This document shows positions 17,011-24,030 of a stretch of 64,000 nucleotides of DNA, one piece after another. The notes below the pieces were generated by a model, which worked only from the letters and a program-made list of their open reading frames with translations, searched no databases and was not told the DNA's origin. The DNA is from Thermoplasmata archaeon (lineage in GTDB: Archaea > Thermoplasmatota > Thermoplasmata > Thermoplasmatales > GCA-001856825): positions 106,625 to 170,624 of the forward strand of contig JAJYUV010000003.1 in the NCBI GenBank assembly GCA_021792355.1, written 5' to 3'. Within the stretch, counting starts at the first letter, position 1, and every line of letters begins with the position of its first letter. Both the position numbers and the translations under genes were made by a program.

Positions 17011-17020
17011 CAGTATATAT
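17011..17020 (-). promoter_or_regulatory. TATA box for RNase P RNA
   Basis: ATATATACTG when read on the minus strand, centred near 17016. The distance to the P1 base (16993) fits archaeal promoter spacing. Confidence 0.6.
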
Positions 17021-17052
17021 CATTCTCTGAAACCATCTTTGAGTTATGTAAA

Positions 17053-17646
17053 TCAGACACTTTGAAGGTCCATAATCAGTTCGTGATTGCTGCCATTGAA
17101 TCCAACGACAAAATGCGAACAGTTTGCGAACCTAAGGCCATCAGACTCACGTACAAACATCTCGTAGAATGACCTTATGAATGCTCCGTGAGTTATTACG
17201 ATGATCTTCTTCCCTTCAAACAACGTTTTTGACGTTTCCACGAACTCTCTAACCCTTCTGATTACAGAGCTTACGTTCTCCGTAACGCCTAGGTCATTTA
17301 TCTCCTCGGAGAGTGATCTCATTTCCACTCCGTACTTTTCCTTTATTTCTCCCGTAGTCATTCCCTCAAGTGTACCATAATCCCTGTCCCTCAGAATCTG
17401 TTTTTGACCATAAATAGGCACGTTCATCATTTTAGAAACTATTTCAGCAGTCTGCATAGCTCGTTTCTTGTCACTCGAGATCACGTAATCAAATTTGAAT
17501 TTGGAAAGGGAAAGTGCTAATGCTCTTGCCTGCTGGATACCAGTTTCGTTCAGTGGATCATCTCCGCTAGTACCGACCCAGAGTCCCTTCACGTTAGAAT
17601 CGGTTTGTCCATGCCGTGCCACTGCTATCACGAGTTTGGAGTCCAT
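17053..17646 (-). CDS. Histidine phosphatase (phosphoglycerate mutase-like)
   Basis: 197 residues. The catalytic RHGQTDSN loop near the N-terminus, PLNETGIQQARALA, the SDKKRAMQTAEI motif, RDYGTLEGMT and the second catalytic His in VITHGAFIRSF place it in histidine phosphatase branch 1, with CobC- or cofactor-dependent PGM-like proteins. Acts on a small phosphate ester through a phosphohistidine; the substrate cannot be read from sequence. Confidence 0.9.
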   Translation of the reverse strand: MDSKLVIAVARHGQTDSNVKGLWVGTSGDDPLNETGIQQARALALSLSKFKFDYVISSDKKRAMQTAEIVSKMMNVPIYGQKQILRDRDYGTLEGMTTGEIKEKYGVEMRSLSEEINDLGVTENVSSVIRRVREFVETSKTLFEGKKIIVITHGAFIRSFYEMFVRESDGLRFANCSHFVVGFNGSNHELIMDLQSV

Positions 17647-17771
17647 CCGTTAGGTATTTCGGAGACGTTTAAAAAGTGCACTGTTCTAAGAACCCAAAGA
17701 CTCCTTCTCAACAAGGGCATAGCAAGCAAAGAATAATAATATCTTAGATATTGCCCTTAGAACTAAAGCAT

Positions 17772-17846
17772 GGGCCCGTGGCCTAGTCTGGATAAGGCAT
17801 TGGCCTTCTAAGCCAATGATCCGGGGTTCAAATCCCCGCGGGCCCG
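17772..17846 (+). tRNA. tRNA-Arg(TCT), integration target
   Basis: 75-nt cloverleaf. Acceptor GGGCCCG/CGGGCCC, discriminator G, anticodon stem TTGGC/GCCAA with loop CTTCTAA giving TCT (decodes AGA), T-arm CGGGG/CCCCG with TTCAAAT. Its last 12 bases form part of the left attachment repeat of the element that follows; the tRNA itself stays intact. Confidence 0.96.
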
Positions 17847-17849
17847 TCA
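17835..17849. repeat. Left attachment repeat (attL)
   Basis: CCCGCGGGCCCGTCA: 12 bases of the tRNA-Arg T-arm/acceptor 3' strand and discriminator plus TCA downstream. Exact copy at 25392-25406. Confidence 0.88.
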
Positions 17850-17879
17850 TCATTTTGTAATCGAATCCCTAATTTTTCG

Positions 17880-17912
17880 ATTGAAAGTATTTAAAGAAAA
17901 TACGTTTTCAAT
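17880..17912. repeat. Inverted repeat inside left end of element
   Basis: ATTGAAA (17880-17886) and TATTT (17888-17892) pair with AAATA (17898-17902) and TTTCAAT (17906-17912). It lies 31 bp inside attL and 40 bp past the stop of the leftward gene, so it may be a terminator or an integrase arm site. Confidence 0.35.
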
Positions 17913-17952
17913 AATATATAAATATGCGAATATGAAAAATATAATTTTGAGG

Positions 17953-18954
17953 TTAAGACTTGGATTTATTTGGATCTGTTTGGAGGTCTTTCACTTCCAA
18001 TATTTCTGCTCTCCAGGTTTCAAGTGGAAATAGAGTCTCTTCCAGAACACCACCTAATTGATCCCATGTTCTTCCGTTTTCAAATCCATTTGCGCCCCTC
18101 ACAAGGCCCGCGGTCCCCAGCATGCATGCTTCCTTCTTGAATTGTTTGTCTCCAGAGAGATAGGTTTCAAGATCCAGGTTTCCATACCAAAAATTGTTGA
18201 ACCATGCATTAAGAGCAATTCTTTGAGAAGTGGATGTTTCGCTCAAGATTCCTTCTCCCTGGTCGTAATTTATTTTAAAGAATGTGAATAGATTGATATA
18301 TTGACGGATCTCGCCATTTAATGAGATTAACAGAGCAGTCGGAAAGTCATATTCTCTAAGACCATTCTCATACTTGCTAGGACCTTGATTAGGAAAATAT
18401 TTCCTGAAAAAAGATGAAACTCTAAGAGGATTTTTTTGGTGAACGTATTTCTTGATTTCAGCCACGTCCCTTATTTTGAGTGGATATTTCTCTTCATCCC
18501 ACAGCTCGAGGTCATAGACGATATCCAATATGCAGCTATACCACTTCTTTTCAAAGAATGGTGACCCTATAAATTTCTCCAGTCTGCTATACTCTTGCGG
18601 ATCACTTGTTTTGGCCCTTTCTGCGTCTAGAATAAAATTGAAGATTTGTGATAGATCGTAGATGTCGTTACAGTTGAGGCGGTAGGCACGCTTGAAGAAT
18701 ATCCCTTCCCCGATGCTCGTTTGTTCAATCAATCCATCTCTTTTCAATTCAGATAGTGATTTCTCCATTATTCCTATTCCATTACTCTCTTTACTGTTTA
18801 GCCTTTCAGAAAGGAATTTCTTCTTATCTCTTACCTCTGTTCCCCCTCCGGAGTTGGAGATCAAGAAGTCCTCGCGTTTGTGCAGTCCGTTTTCGTTCTC
18901 TGCTAGAGCTAAAATGATTTCGACCTTAGTATGAGAAGAACCTCTCTTATCCAT
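17953..18954 (-). CDS. Element protein, putative HTH regulator
   Basis: 333 residues, no family recognised. The first ~110 residues look like one or two winged helices: KVEIILALAENENGLHKRED, then IMEKSLSELKRDGLIEQTSIGEGIFFKRAYRL, reminiscent of a repressor. The remaining two thirds are alpha/beta with aromatic-rich stretches (FFRKYFPNQ, LNAWFNNFWYGNLDLETYL). Divergent from the main operon across an 83-bp region with two TATA boxes, a position typical of element control genes. Low Lys-to-Arg bias shift is not obvious. Confidence 0.55.
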   Translation of the reverse strand: MDKRGSSHTKVEIILALAENENGLHKREDFLISNSGGGTEVRDKKKFLSERLNSKESNGIGIMEKSLSELKRDGLIEQTSIGEGIFFKRAYRLNCNDIYDLSQIFNFILDAERAKTSDPQEYSRLEKFIGSPFFEKKWYSCILDIVYDLELWDEEKYPLKIRDVAEIKKYVHQKNPLRVSSFFRKYFPNQGPSKYENGLREYDFPTALLISLNGEIRQYINLFTFFKINYDQGEGILSETSTSQRIALNAWFNNFWYGNLDLETYLSGDKQFKKEACMLGTAGLVRGANGFENGRTWDQLGGVLEETLFPLETWRAEILEVKDLQTDPNKSKS

Positions 18955-19037
18955 TGATTAGTCATTGTTTAATAGTATATATAACCTTACTTATCTCTCT
19001 TCAAATGAGTTAGTATAATTAAGCTAAATAACCTATC
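18955..19037. promoter_or_regulatory. Divergent promoter region of the element
   Basis: Holds TATA-like AGTATATATAACC (18974-18986), 22-29 bp before the leftward start, and TAGTATAATTA (19011-19021), about 25 bp before the rightward AbrB-like start. Both genes would be leaderless. The compact layout suggests mutual control by the flanking DNA-binding proteins. Confidence 0.5.
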
Positions 19038-19226
19038 ATGGAACTGGAAAGGAGTAGACTGCTCAGAATGCGAGCTAAGATTGTCAAGCTCGGAAATACC
19101 ATATATGTACATCTTTCCCCCTTAATTTTGGAAGACATAAACGCGAACCCAGGAGATCTTTGCTATATAGAAGAACAAGTGGACGGATCGCTTCGTTTAG
19201 AGGTTGTTGAGCGGAGGGGGAAATGA
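19038..19226 (+). CDS. AbrB/MazE-like DNA-binding protein
   Basis: 62 residues. The core RAKIVKLGNTIYVHLSPLILEDINANPGDLCYIEE has the swapped-hairpin AbrB pattern (KxGNSxxVxxP ... GDxxxIE). An internal ATG at codon 11 would trim it to the domain itself. First gene of the rightward operon; the stop overlaps the next ATG (ATGA). Probably an operon regulator; no toxin partner is apparent beside it. Confidence 0.72.
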   Translation: MELERSRLLRMRAKIVKLGNTIYVHLSPLILEDINANPGDLCYIEEQVDGSLRLEVVERRGK

Positions 19227-19393
19227 CTGACACAAAGCCACTGAAACAGATAGCAATTCGAATGGAAGACTCTCCAGTTAAACAGTTGGTCCTAAGTCTG
19301 CCGGATGAGATCAGCAAAGAGGATCTGCTTTCAAAATTTGACCTTATCCTACAATTTCTGGGAACCGGAAAGAAGGAGGCTTCCATGCAATGA
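19223..19393 (+). CDS. Small element protein (56 aa)
   Basis: 56 codons, joined to both neighbours by ATGA overlaps (start inside the AbrB-like stop, stop inside the next start), which is strong support for a real gene. The sequence has a strand (KQLVLSLPDEI) and a C-terminal helix (SKEDLLSKFDLILQFLG). No family recognised. Confidence 0.62.
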   Translation: MTDTKPLKQIAIRMEDSPVKQLVLSLPDEISKEDLLSKFDLILQFLGTGKKEASMQ

Positions 19394-21267
19394 CAATAAA
19401 AAAAGGTGAGGACCTTCCCCAAGGCCCTCAAGAAGACGATCAAGAAGATAACGAAAGGAACTTTAAAACTATTTCTAAAACAAGATTCAAGAAAGACGGT
19501 AACTATTACGATCAGATTCATGACGTATTTGAGCAAGATCTGAATAGAAGGATTGTCATAAATCAATTTGTTAAGCATAATGGGACCAGCAGACCAACAT
19601 TTGTCAAGCACGTGGAAACTTTTGACGAAGAGGGCAACAAGGTTGTAATAACCCCAGCTCCTCAGATTGCGACTCAGAAACTAGATAGCATTTTTGACAA
19701 CGACCAAACTGATTACATCAAATTTCCACCAGCGCCAATAGAATACGAATCAGATTATCTCCTGTATTGCCAAACAAAAGAATTTGTCCACAAATATGTA
19801 GAAGTCAGGCAAGAAGATGAATTCCTGCTTTCCCTATGGTTAATGAAAGCTGTTCTCTTCGATACTCTTAAGGACACTTCGTTTCCAATGATCCATATCA
19901 TAGCACCATATGGAAAAGGAAAATCGAGACTGTTATCGGTCCTTACGAACATCACTCCTTATGGATTCTATCTTGTCAATATCAGTTCCGCTCCACTAAA
20001 GAGAGTATCGGAGCTCTACTCTCCGATCCTTTATGTGGATGAGAAAGGAGAAATGGACAATGAAACGTCTGCTCTACTTAACTCAAAATTCAATCGGAAC
20101 TCTGTTTACCTCAATGCGGACCAGAAGATACAAAGAGGGTATTCCGCATTAGTCGGATATAAGCTCTATGGGCCGATTGCACTAGCCGGAAGGACTCCTT
20201 TCAAAGATGATGCAATCGAATCTAAAAGTTTCCAAATCAATCAAAATTTCGAAATGTCCAGAAAGGACGTTCCAAGAAAGATTAAGGGAAAGGCGCTTGA
20301 CGAGTTTGACCATGAAGCCAAAGAGATCAGGGGGAAACTGCTACAATTCAGAATCAAATGGTGCGACAAAATCAATGAGATTGAATCCTCAGACTTCTTG
20401 TCCAAATATGAGAATCATCTAGAGCCCAGGTTATTCGAGATAATTTCTTTCTTTGAGGACTTGATCGAGATAATTCCAGAGGTCAAACAAGAACTTTCAA
20501 AGGTTCTGGAGTACCAGATCAGAAGGAATGTCGAGGTCGCCAGGGAGACACCTAACGGCATTATCGCTTCCACTCTTCTGTCAATCTTGGAAAATTCAGA
20601 GGAGAACCAAATAGAGTACTCTGTCGGAGGCAAGGATTACTCTGGAATCTATCTATCTTCCATCTATGACGAAGTGGGCCAGAACTACTCAAAGCAGACT
20701 GGGAAGATACTTTCTGCATTAGGTCTCAAGACAGATAGACCGAGAATCAAGGTCGAAGGCAAAGACGGGGAGAAGGACAGGAATAAGAGGGTGTCAGTTG
20801 TCAGGATACCAGATGAGAACAAACTAAACGAATTGAAAGCGAGATATGACCCTGAATACGTGAGTACCGTTTTATCAAGTATTTCTCAGGGTCTCCAGAC
20901 AAGCGTGGACGAAGAGGACGATGAGGACGATGAAATGGGGGACACCCATAAGGATGGTCAAAAAGGTGTGAGTCCCCTAAATGATAGTCCTGATAGTCCT
21001 CTTCGTCCAAGTCCTAGTCCGAATGTTGCTCAAGAACTTGAAAAATCCTATTCCCAGAGCAATGACTGGCAATTCTTCAAAGTGAGAGAGAGTTTCAGTT
21101 TCGGTAAGTACACTTATCAAAAAGGGAAAATCTCCAAGTTTCCGATGTTGAAAGCTGGAGAATATATTGAGAAGGGATTTCTGGAATTGCCATGCCCTCA
21201 CGGTCAGATTTGGGATTCTAACGAGAGGGAGTGCATTCCGATAGCTAATGGAGGGGATCAAGAATGA
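19390..21267 (+). CDS. Replication-type P-loop ATPase of the element
   Basis: 625 residues. Walker A APYGKGKSRL (about 172-181) and Walker B ILYVDEKGEM (213-222), then GYKLYGPIALAGRTPF and a DDAIESKSFQI arginine-less ‘sensor’ region like that in plasmid and phage replicative ATPases of the DUF3631/D5-like kind. A helical C-terminal part (330-500) is followed by an acidic stretch (EEDDEDDEMGD), a Ser/Pro-rich linker and a small C-terminal tail with a PCPHGQIWDSNERECIP motif. Likely a helicase or initiator for element replication; a primase domain is not evident. Overlaps both neighbours by 4 bp. Confidence 0.65.
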   Translation: MTIKKGEDLPQGPQEDDQEDNERNFKTISKTRFKKDGNYYDQIHDVFEQDLNRRIVINQFVKHNGTSRPTFVKHVETFDEEGNKVVITPAPQIATQKLDSIFDNDQTDYIKFPPAPIEYESDYLLYCQTKEFVHKYVEVRQEDEFLLSLWLMKAVLFDTLKDTSFPMIHIIAPYGKGKSRLLSVLTNITPYGFYLVNISSAPLKRVSELYSPILYVDEKGEMDNETSALLNSKFNRNSVYLNADQKIQRGYSALVGYKLYGPIALAGRTPFKDDAIESKSFQINQNFEMSRKDVPRKIKGKALDEFDHEAKEIRGKLLQFRIKWCDKINEIESSDFLSKYENHLEPRLFEIISFFEDLIEIIPEVKQELSKVLEYQIRRNVEVARETPNGIIASTLLSILENSEENQIEYSVGGKDYSGIYLSSIYDEVGQNYSKQTGKILSALGLKTDRPRIKVEGKDGEKDRNKRVSVVRIPDENKLNELKARYDPEYVSTVLSSISQGLQTSVDEEDDEDDEMGDTHKDGQKGVSPLNDSPDSPLRPSPSPNVAQELEKSYSQSNDWQFFKVRESFSFGKYTYQKGKISKFPMLKAGEYIEKGFLELPCPHGQIWDSNERECIPIANGGDQE

Positions 21268-21749
21268 ATCCTGAGAGTTGTCTTCTATTCGACAACTGCG
21301 AATGTCCTTTATGTCCTCTGGACCAGGATAACAATGTTTGGTATTCCGAGGACGAGATATGCAAGAATCCAGAGTTTGAGCCTATAACCACGTCAATGAA
21401 GAAACTCAAGAGGAAAGCAGCTCAGGGATATTTCACCCTGGAAATGCTCAACAGGGATTTCGTAGTCCGCAAAGGAACTGAGGGAATAGATCCAGATCTC
21501 CCAGATTCAATGAAGGATCCCTGGAAAGAATATCAAAGGAGAGAGAAGACATGGCTAAGGAAGCATCCGGAGATCTCCAGGGAAAGAAAGGAGAAGATGA
21601 GGGAGTTGGGATTGAAATCAATAGCTTCTATCCAAAATCCCCTCTCTCATCCGTCAATTTCAGAGATAGCCGATTCAAAAGGTGTAATCACTCGTCTTGA
21701 CCCTCAATCTCTCCTAAGACCGATAGAAAACGGAGGTTTGGAGAAATGA
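21264..21749 (+). CDS. Cys-rich element protein
   Basis: 161 residues. The first 33 residues hold five cysteines in CECPLCPLDQDN...DEIC, a likely metal-binding knuckle; the CPLCPLD...W...C pattern resembles small proteins of other mobile elements, recalled from memory only. The rest is basic and helical (WKEYQRREKTWLRKHPEISRERKEKM). It starts inside the stop of the ATPase gene and ends in the next ATG. Possibly a nucleic-acid-binding accessory factor. Confidence 0.6.
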   Translation: MNPESCLLFDNCECPLCPLDQDNNVWYSEDEICKNPEFEPITTSMKKLKRKAAQGYFTLEMLNRDFVVRKGTEGIDPDLPDSMKDPWKEYQRREKTWLRKHPEISRERKEKMRELGLKSIASIQNPLSHPSISEIADSKGVITRLDPQSLLRPIENGGLEK

Positions 21750-21991
21750 GGTACATCCATCACTTGATTGACGATATCAAATTCAAATTCATTTCAGACT
21801 TGGACGAGATAGGCCATTTCGAAATTATAGATTCAAGGTCCACCATTTTAAAGGACGGTAACCAGGAACCAAATCCTGGAAGTGACAAAAATGACAACAA
21901 AAAAGAGAGTATATGTAAAGCCTCACGAGAGGCAAGGAAAGACGGGAACGACAGAGCACGTAAGAGGACATACCAGGAACCAGGACGTTAA
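21746..21991 (+). CDS. Small element protein (81 aa), overlaps next gene
   Basis: 81 codons, ATGA overlap with the upstream gene. The first half is ordinary (HHLIDDIKFKFISDLDEIG), the second half is very polar and rich in Lys/Arg/Asp. Its last 110 bp overlap, in another frame, the 62-codon ORF at 21882. The overlap start supports it, but a premature end or frameshift joining it with the next ORF cannot be excluded. Confidence 0.45.
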   Translation: MRYIHHLIDDIKFKFISDLDEIGHFEIIDSRSTILKDGNQEPNPGSDKNDNKKESICKASREARKDGNDRARKRTYQEPGR

Positions 21992-22070
21992 GAACAAAAC
22001 AGTCCTGAACCAAGAAGTACCCGAGGAAACATACGAAGGGATCGTGAACAAGGAGGGTCCTAAGAAATGA
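21882..22070 (+). CDS. Small basic element protein with PHxR/GHTR motif
   Basis: 62 codons (ATG at 21882 or 21891). The stretch VYVKPHERQGKTGTTEHVRGHTRNQ shows two PHER/GHTR repeats, a pattern seen in small basic proteins of mobile elements. The stop overlaps the next start (ATGA at 22067). Together with the +1-shifted ORF before it, it occupies a shared 110 bp. Which of the two is expressed, or both, is unknown. Confidence 0.5.
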   Translation: MTKMTTKKRVYVKPHERQGKTGTTEHVRGHTRNQDVKNKTVLNQEVPEETYEGIVNKEGPKK

Positions 22071-22351
22071 AAGGCGACGAAATGCCCAAGGTTCTCTTTA
22101 GAAAAAATCTCAGTGAAACAGAAATCCAGAAACGGTACCCGATGCTCAATAAATTGTTTTCACAATACGATGTGAAAATTATTAGAGGCATCCTTTCAAT
22201 ACGCAAGAAAAGGACTTTCCTATTCTTGTGGACCCATGGCTACAATGACGATCTGCAGAAGGAGCTAGAACAGAGAGACTGGGGGAGCTTCACGAATTTT
22301 GAGGATGCCTTTGTGAGATGGCAGCTATATCCGAGGTATTTCAATGCCTGA
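22067..22351 (+). CDS. Small element protein (94 aa)
   Basis: 94 residues, unknown. Charged N-terminal half followed by an aromatic-rich segment (FLFLWTHGYNDDLQKEL) and FEDAFVRWQLYPRYF. Joined by ATGA to the gene before and overlapping the gene after by 8 bp. No motif allows a functional call. Confidence 0.55.
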   Translation: MKGDEMPKVLFRKNLSETEIQKRYPMLNKLFSQYDVKIIRGILSIRKKRTFLFLWTHGYNDDLQKELEQRDWGSFTNFEDAFVRWQLYPRYFNA

Positions 22352-22802
22352 TGAAGACAGGATAGACCCTAAACTTGCAGAAACCGGATTCTACAAAACA
22401 GCCCACGACTACATACAGGGTGCGATGGCTCAGTATTTTTACTTTTTTTCTTCTATTTTGACTTTTGATTCCTGGGGGTATAAAACTGCTAGGTCCAGTC
22501 TCAATACTCTTTACAACGCAATAATTATTCCTCATAACACTAACAATCCCGAAGACAAGGAAGTCAGGGATTTTCAGGAAGAATGGAAAAAATTAGATGA
22601 GAAATACGGAGAAGGATTCGAGTCAGGCATACCGAAACAGCACAACAGTACCGAAATGGAGAATCTTCTGAGAACAGAATATTCCGAGCGATACACTCTA
22701 ATAATGACATATCTGAATACTCTCGGACTAACACAAATGAAGCAGAGAGGAGAGGCCTGGGAGGATGCAGAACTGGACGTTATGATGAAGGAGTTAGAAT
22801 GA
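22344..22802 (+). CDS. Element protein (152 aa), unknown
   Basis: 152 residues, helical, with a hydrophobic aromatic patch (MAQYFYFFSSILTFDSWGY) that may be an amphipathic or membrane-touching helix, then a polar region and an acidic C-terminus. Ends in an ATGA overlap with the ATPase gene, so probably works with it. No recognised family. Confidence 0.55.
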   Translation: MPDEDRIDPKLAETGFYKTAHDYIQGAMAQYFYFFSSILTFDSWGYKTARSSLNTLYNAIIIPHNTNNPEDKEVRDFQEEWKKLDEKYGEGFESGIPKQHNSTEMENLLRTEYSERYTLIMTYLNTLGLTQMKQRGEAWEDAELDVMMKELE

Positions 22803-23878
22803 CAATCGAGGACCAGGTATTATTTCTTGCGAGCCTGATAAGAGACGATACCGGAATGAACGAGGAGAAGGCTAAGACCTGGGCCAAATCTCATATCGAC
22901 TTCGTCAAGGCAATAAAGGATGGAAGAGCTTCAGTTAGAACAAAAGCGGATCAGCCCTCATCAAAATATTGGACAAACAACACCTTCTTCACGATGAGGC
23001 CTACTATCATATTCGGACCTCAAGGCCAGGGAAAGTCATTTTTCTGCTCCTGGATCATCGTGAGAGCCCTGGTAGAAAATCCTGACTGGGATTTCTATAC
23101 TAATGTTCCGTTCTTTTGGTTTGACTATCCTGGTGAGCTCCCTGATGCATTTCTCCCCAACGTCCACCTTGTCAGGAATATGAAAGAGATGCTAGAGGGA
23201 ATCATCAGCTCGAGGAGAAACGGGAGATATCCGGCTATAATTCTAGACGAGATGGATGCAGAGATAGATTCGTATTCTTGGCAATCCGATGAGTCAAGAT
23301 CCTGGAGAATATTCACTCAGTTCCAGAGACATTTCTACGTGAAGGGTCCTATCCTCGTCTATCACTATGCAAAGCACATTCCAAGCTACCTCAGAAATGG
23401 AGGAATGGCGAGAGTTGTTTTGCTCACTTATCATGACGGTAAAAGATACGTTCTTGCAAGGTTCACCAGACCGTACAAACTCGTAGTAAAGGGATTCGCT
23501 CCTCCCTATGCGTCTCATGGATCCTACCCATTCGAAGTGAACATTGATATGCGCTACCTCTATAGAAAATTGGAAGGAGTGAATCCCCAGAGAATACTTG
23601 ACAGGATGGAAGAATCGCTAGATGAATCTATTATCACTGATGAGAAAGTAGAGAAGAGATTCAGAGAGATCGAGGAAGCGAAAATCAAAGAAGAAAGAGA
23701 TAGGAAAGTGGTTTCAATGAATCAGACCGGAATAAGTCAAATAAAAATTGCAGAAATGCTTCATATGTCCAAGCGTGATGTGAGCCAAGTATTGAGAGAA
23801 AATAGCATCAGTACCAATGGTACTGATCGTAATGAGGACGGTACCGCTCAGGATTTAGATAAAGACGGGGAAAATTAA
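22799..23878 (+). CDS. FtsK/Zot-like P-loop ATPase with C-terminal HTH
   Basis: 359 residues. Walker A GPQGQGKS (73-80) and Walker B AIILDEMD (146-153) with a nearby acidic pair mark a P-loop ATPase of the HerA/FtsK/Zot sort used for DNA translocation or packaging by plasmids and archaeal viruses. A charged coiled coil (about 281-303) leads to a helix-turn-helix, KIAEMLHMSKRDVSQVLRE (316-334), then a polar tail. The fusion of motor and sequence-reading domain is unusual. Its 3' end lies over a cluster of GGTACC-like palindromes. Last gene of the operon. Confidence 0.68.
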   Translation: MTIEDQVLFLASLIRDDTGMNEEKAKTWAKSHIDFVKAIKDGRASVRTKADQPSSKYWTNNTFFTMRPTIIFGPQGQGKSFFCSWIIVRALVENPDWDFYTNVPFFWFDYPGELPDAFLPNVHLVRNMKEMLEGIISSRRNGRYPAIILDEMDAEIDSYSWQSDESRSWRIFTQFQRHFYVKGPILVYHYAKHIPSYLRNGGMARVVLLTYHDGKRYVLARFTRPYKLVVKGFAPPYASHGSYPFEVNIDMRYLYRKLEGVNPQRILDRMEESLDESIITDEKVEKRFREIEEAKIKEERDRKVVSMNQTGISQIKIAEMLHMSKRDVSQVLRENSISTNGTDRNEDGTAQDLDKDGEN

Positions 23879-23900
23879 CCATTGGTACCAGTACCGTACC
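23807..23900. repeat. GGTACC-rich palindrome cluster
   Basis: ATCAGTACCA-A-TGGTACTGAT (23807-23827) is a 10-bp inverted repeat. ACCAATGGT inside it recurs inverted as ACCATTGGT (23878-23886), and GGTACC occurs at 23840-23845 and 23884-23889, followed by GTACCGTACC. Part lies in the end of the ATPase gene, part beyond its stop. A plausible binding array or origin. Confidence 0.55.
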
Positions 23901-23975
23901 CCTCTCTCCTTGCTACATATATATACTGTACGCACGCATGAAAGAAATTTTTAATTATTTTTACAATATTGAGTC

Positions 23976-24006
23976 AGTCCTCGTCCGTAAATGGACTATG
24001 AGGACT
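23976..24006. repeat. Long hairpin between convergent element genes
   Basis: AGTCCTC (23976-23982) and GTCC (23983-23986) pair with GGAC (23993-23996) and GAGGACT (24000-24006), loop GTAAAT and a TAT bulge. It sits in the 152-bp convergent gap, after an AT-rich tract (23941-23970). Either a bidirectional terminator or a replication/processing site. Confidence 0.5.
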
Positions 24007-24030
24007 ATCAATTAGGAGGATGCATTGAAA

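Noticed and set aside
16756..17172. 138-codon ORF on the plus strand
   Set aside because: It is antisense to RNase P RNA, which has conserved motifs and P1 pairing; the ORF has no coding character.
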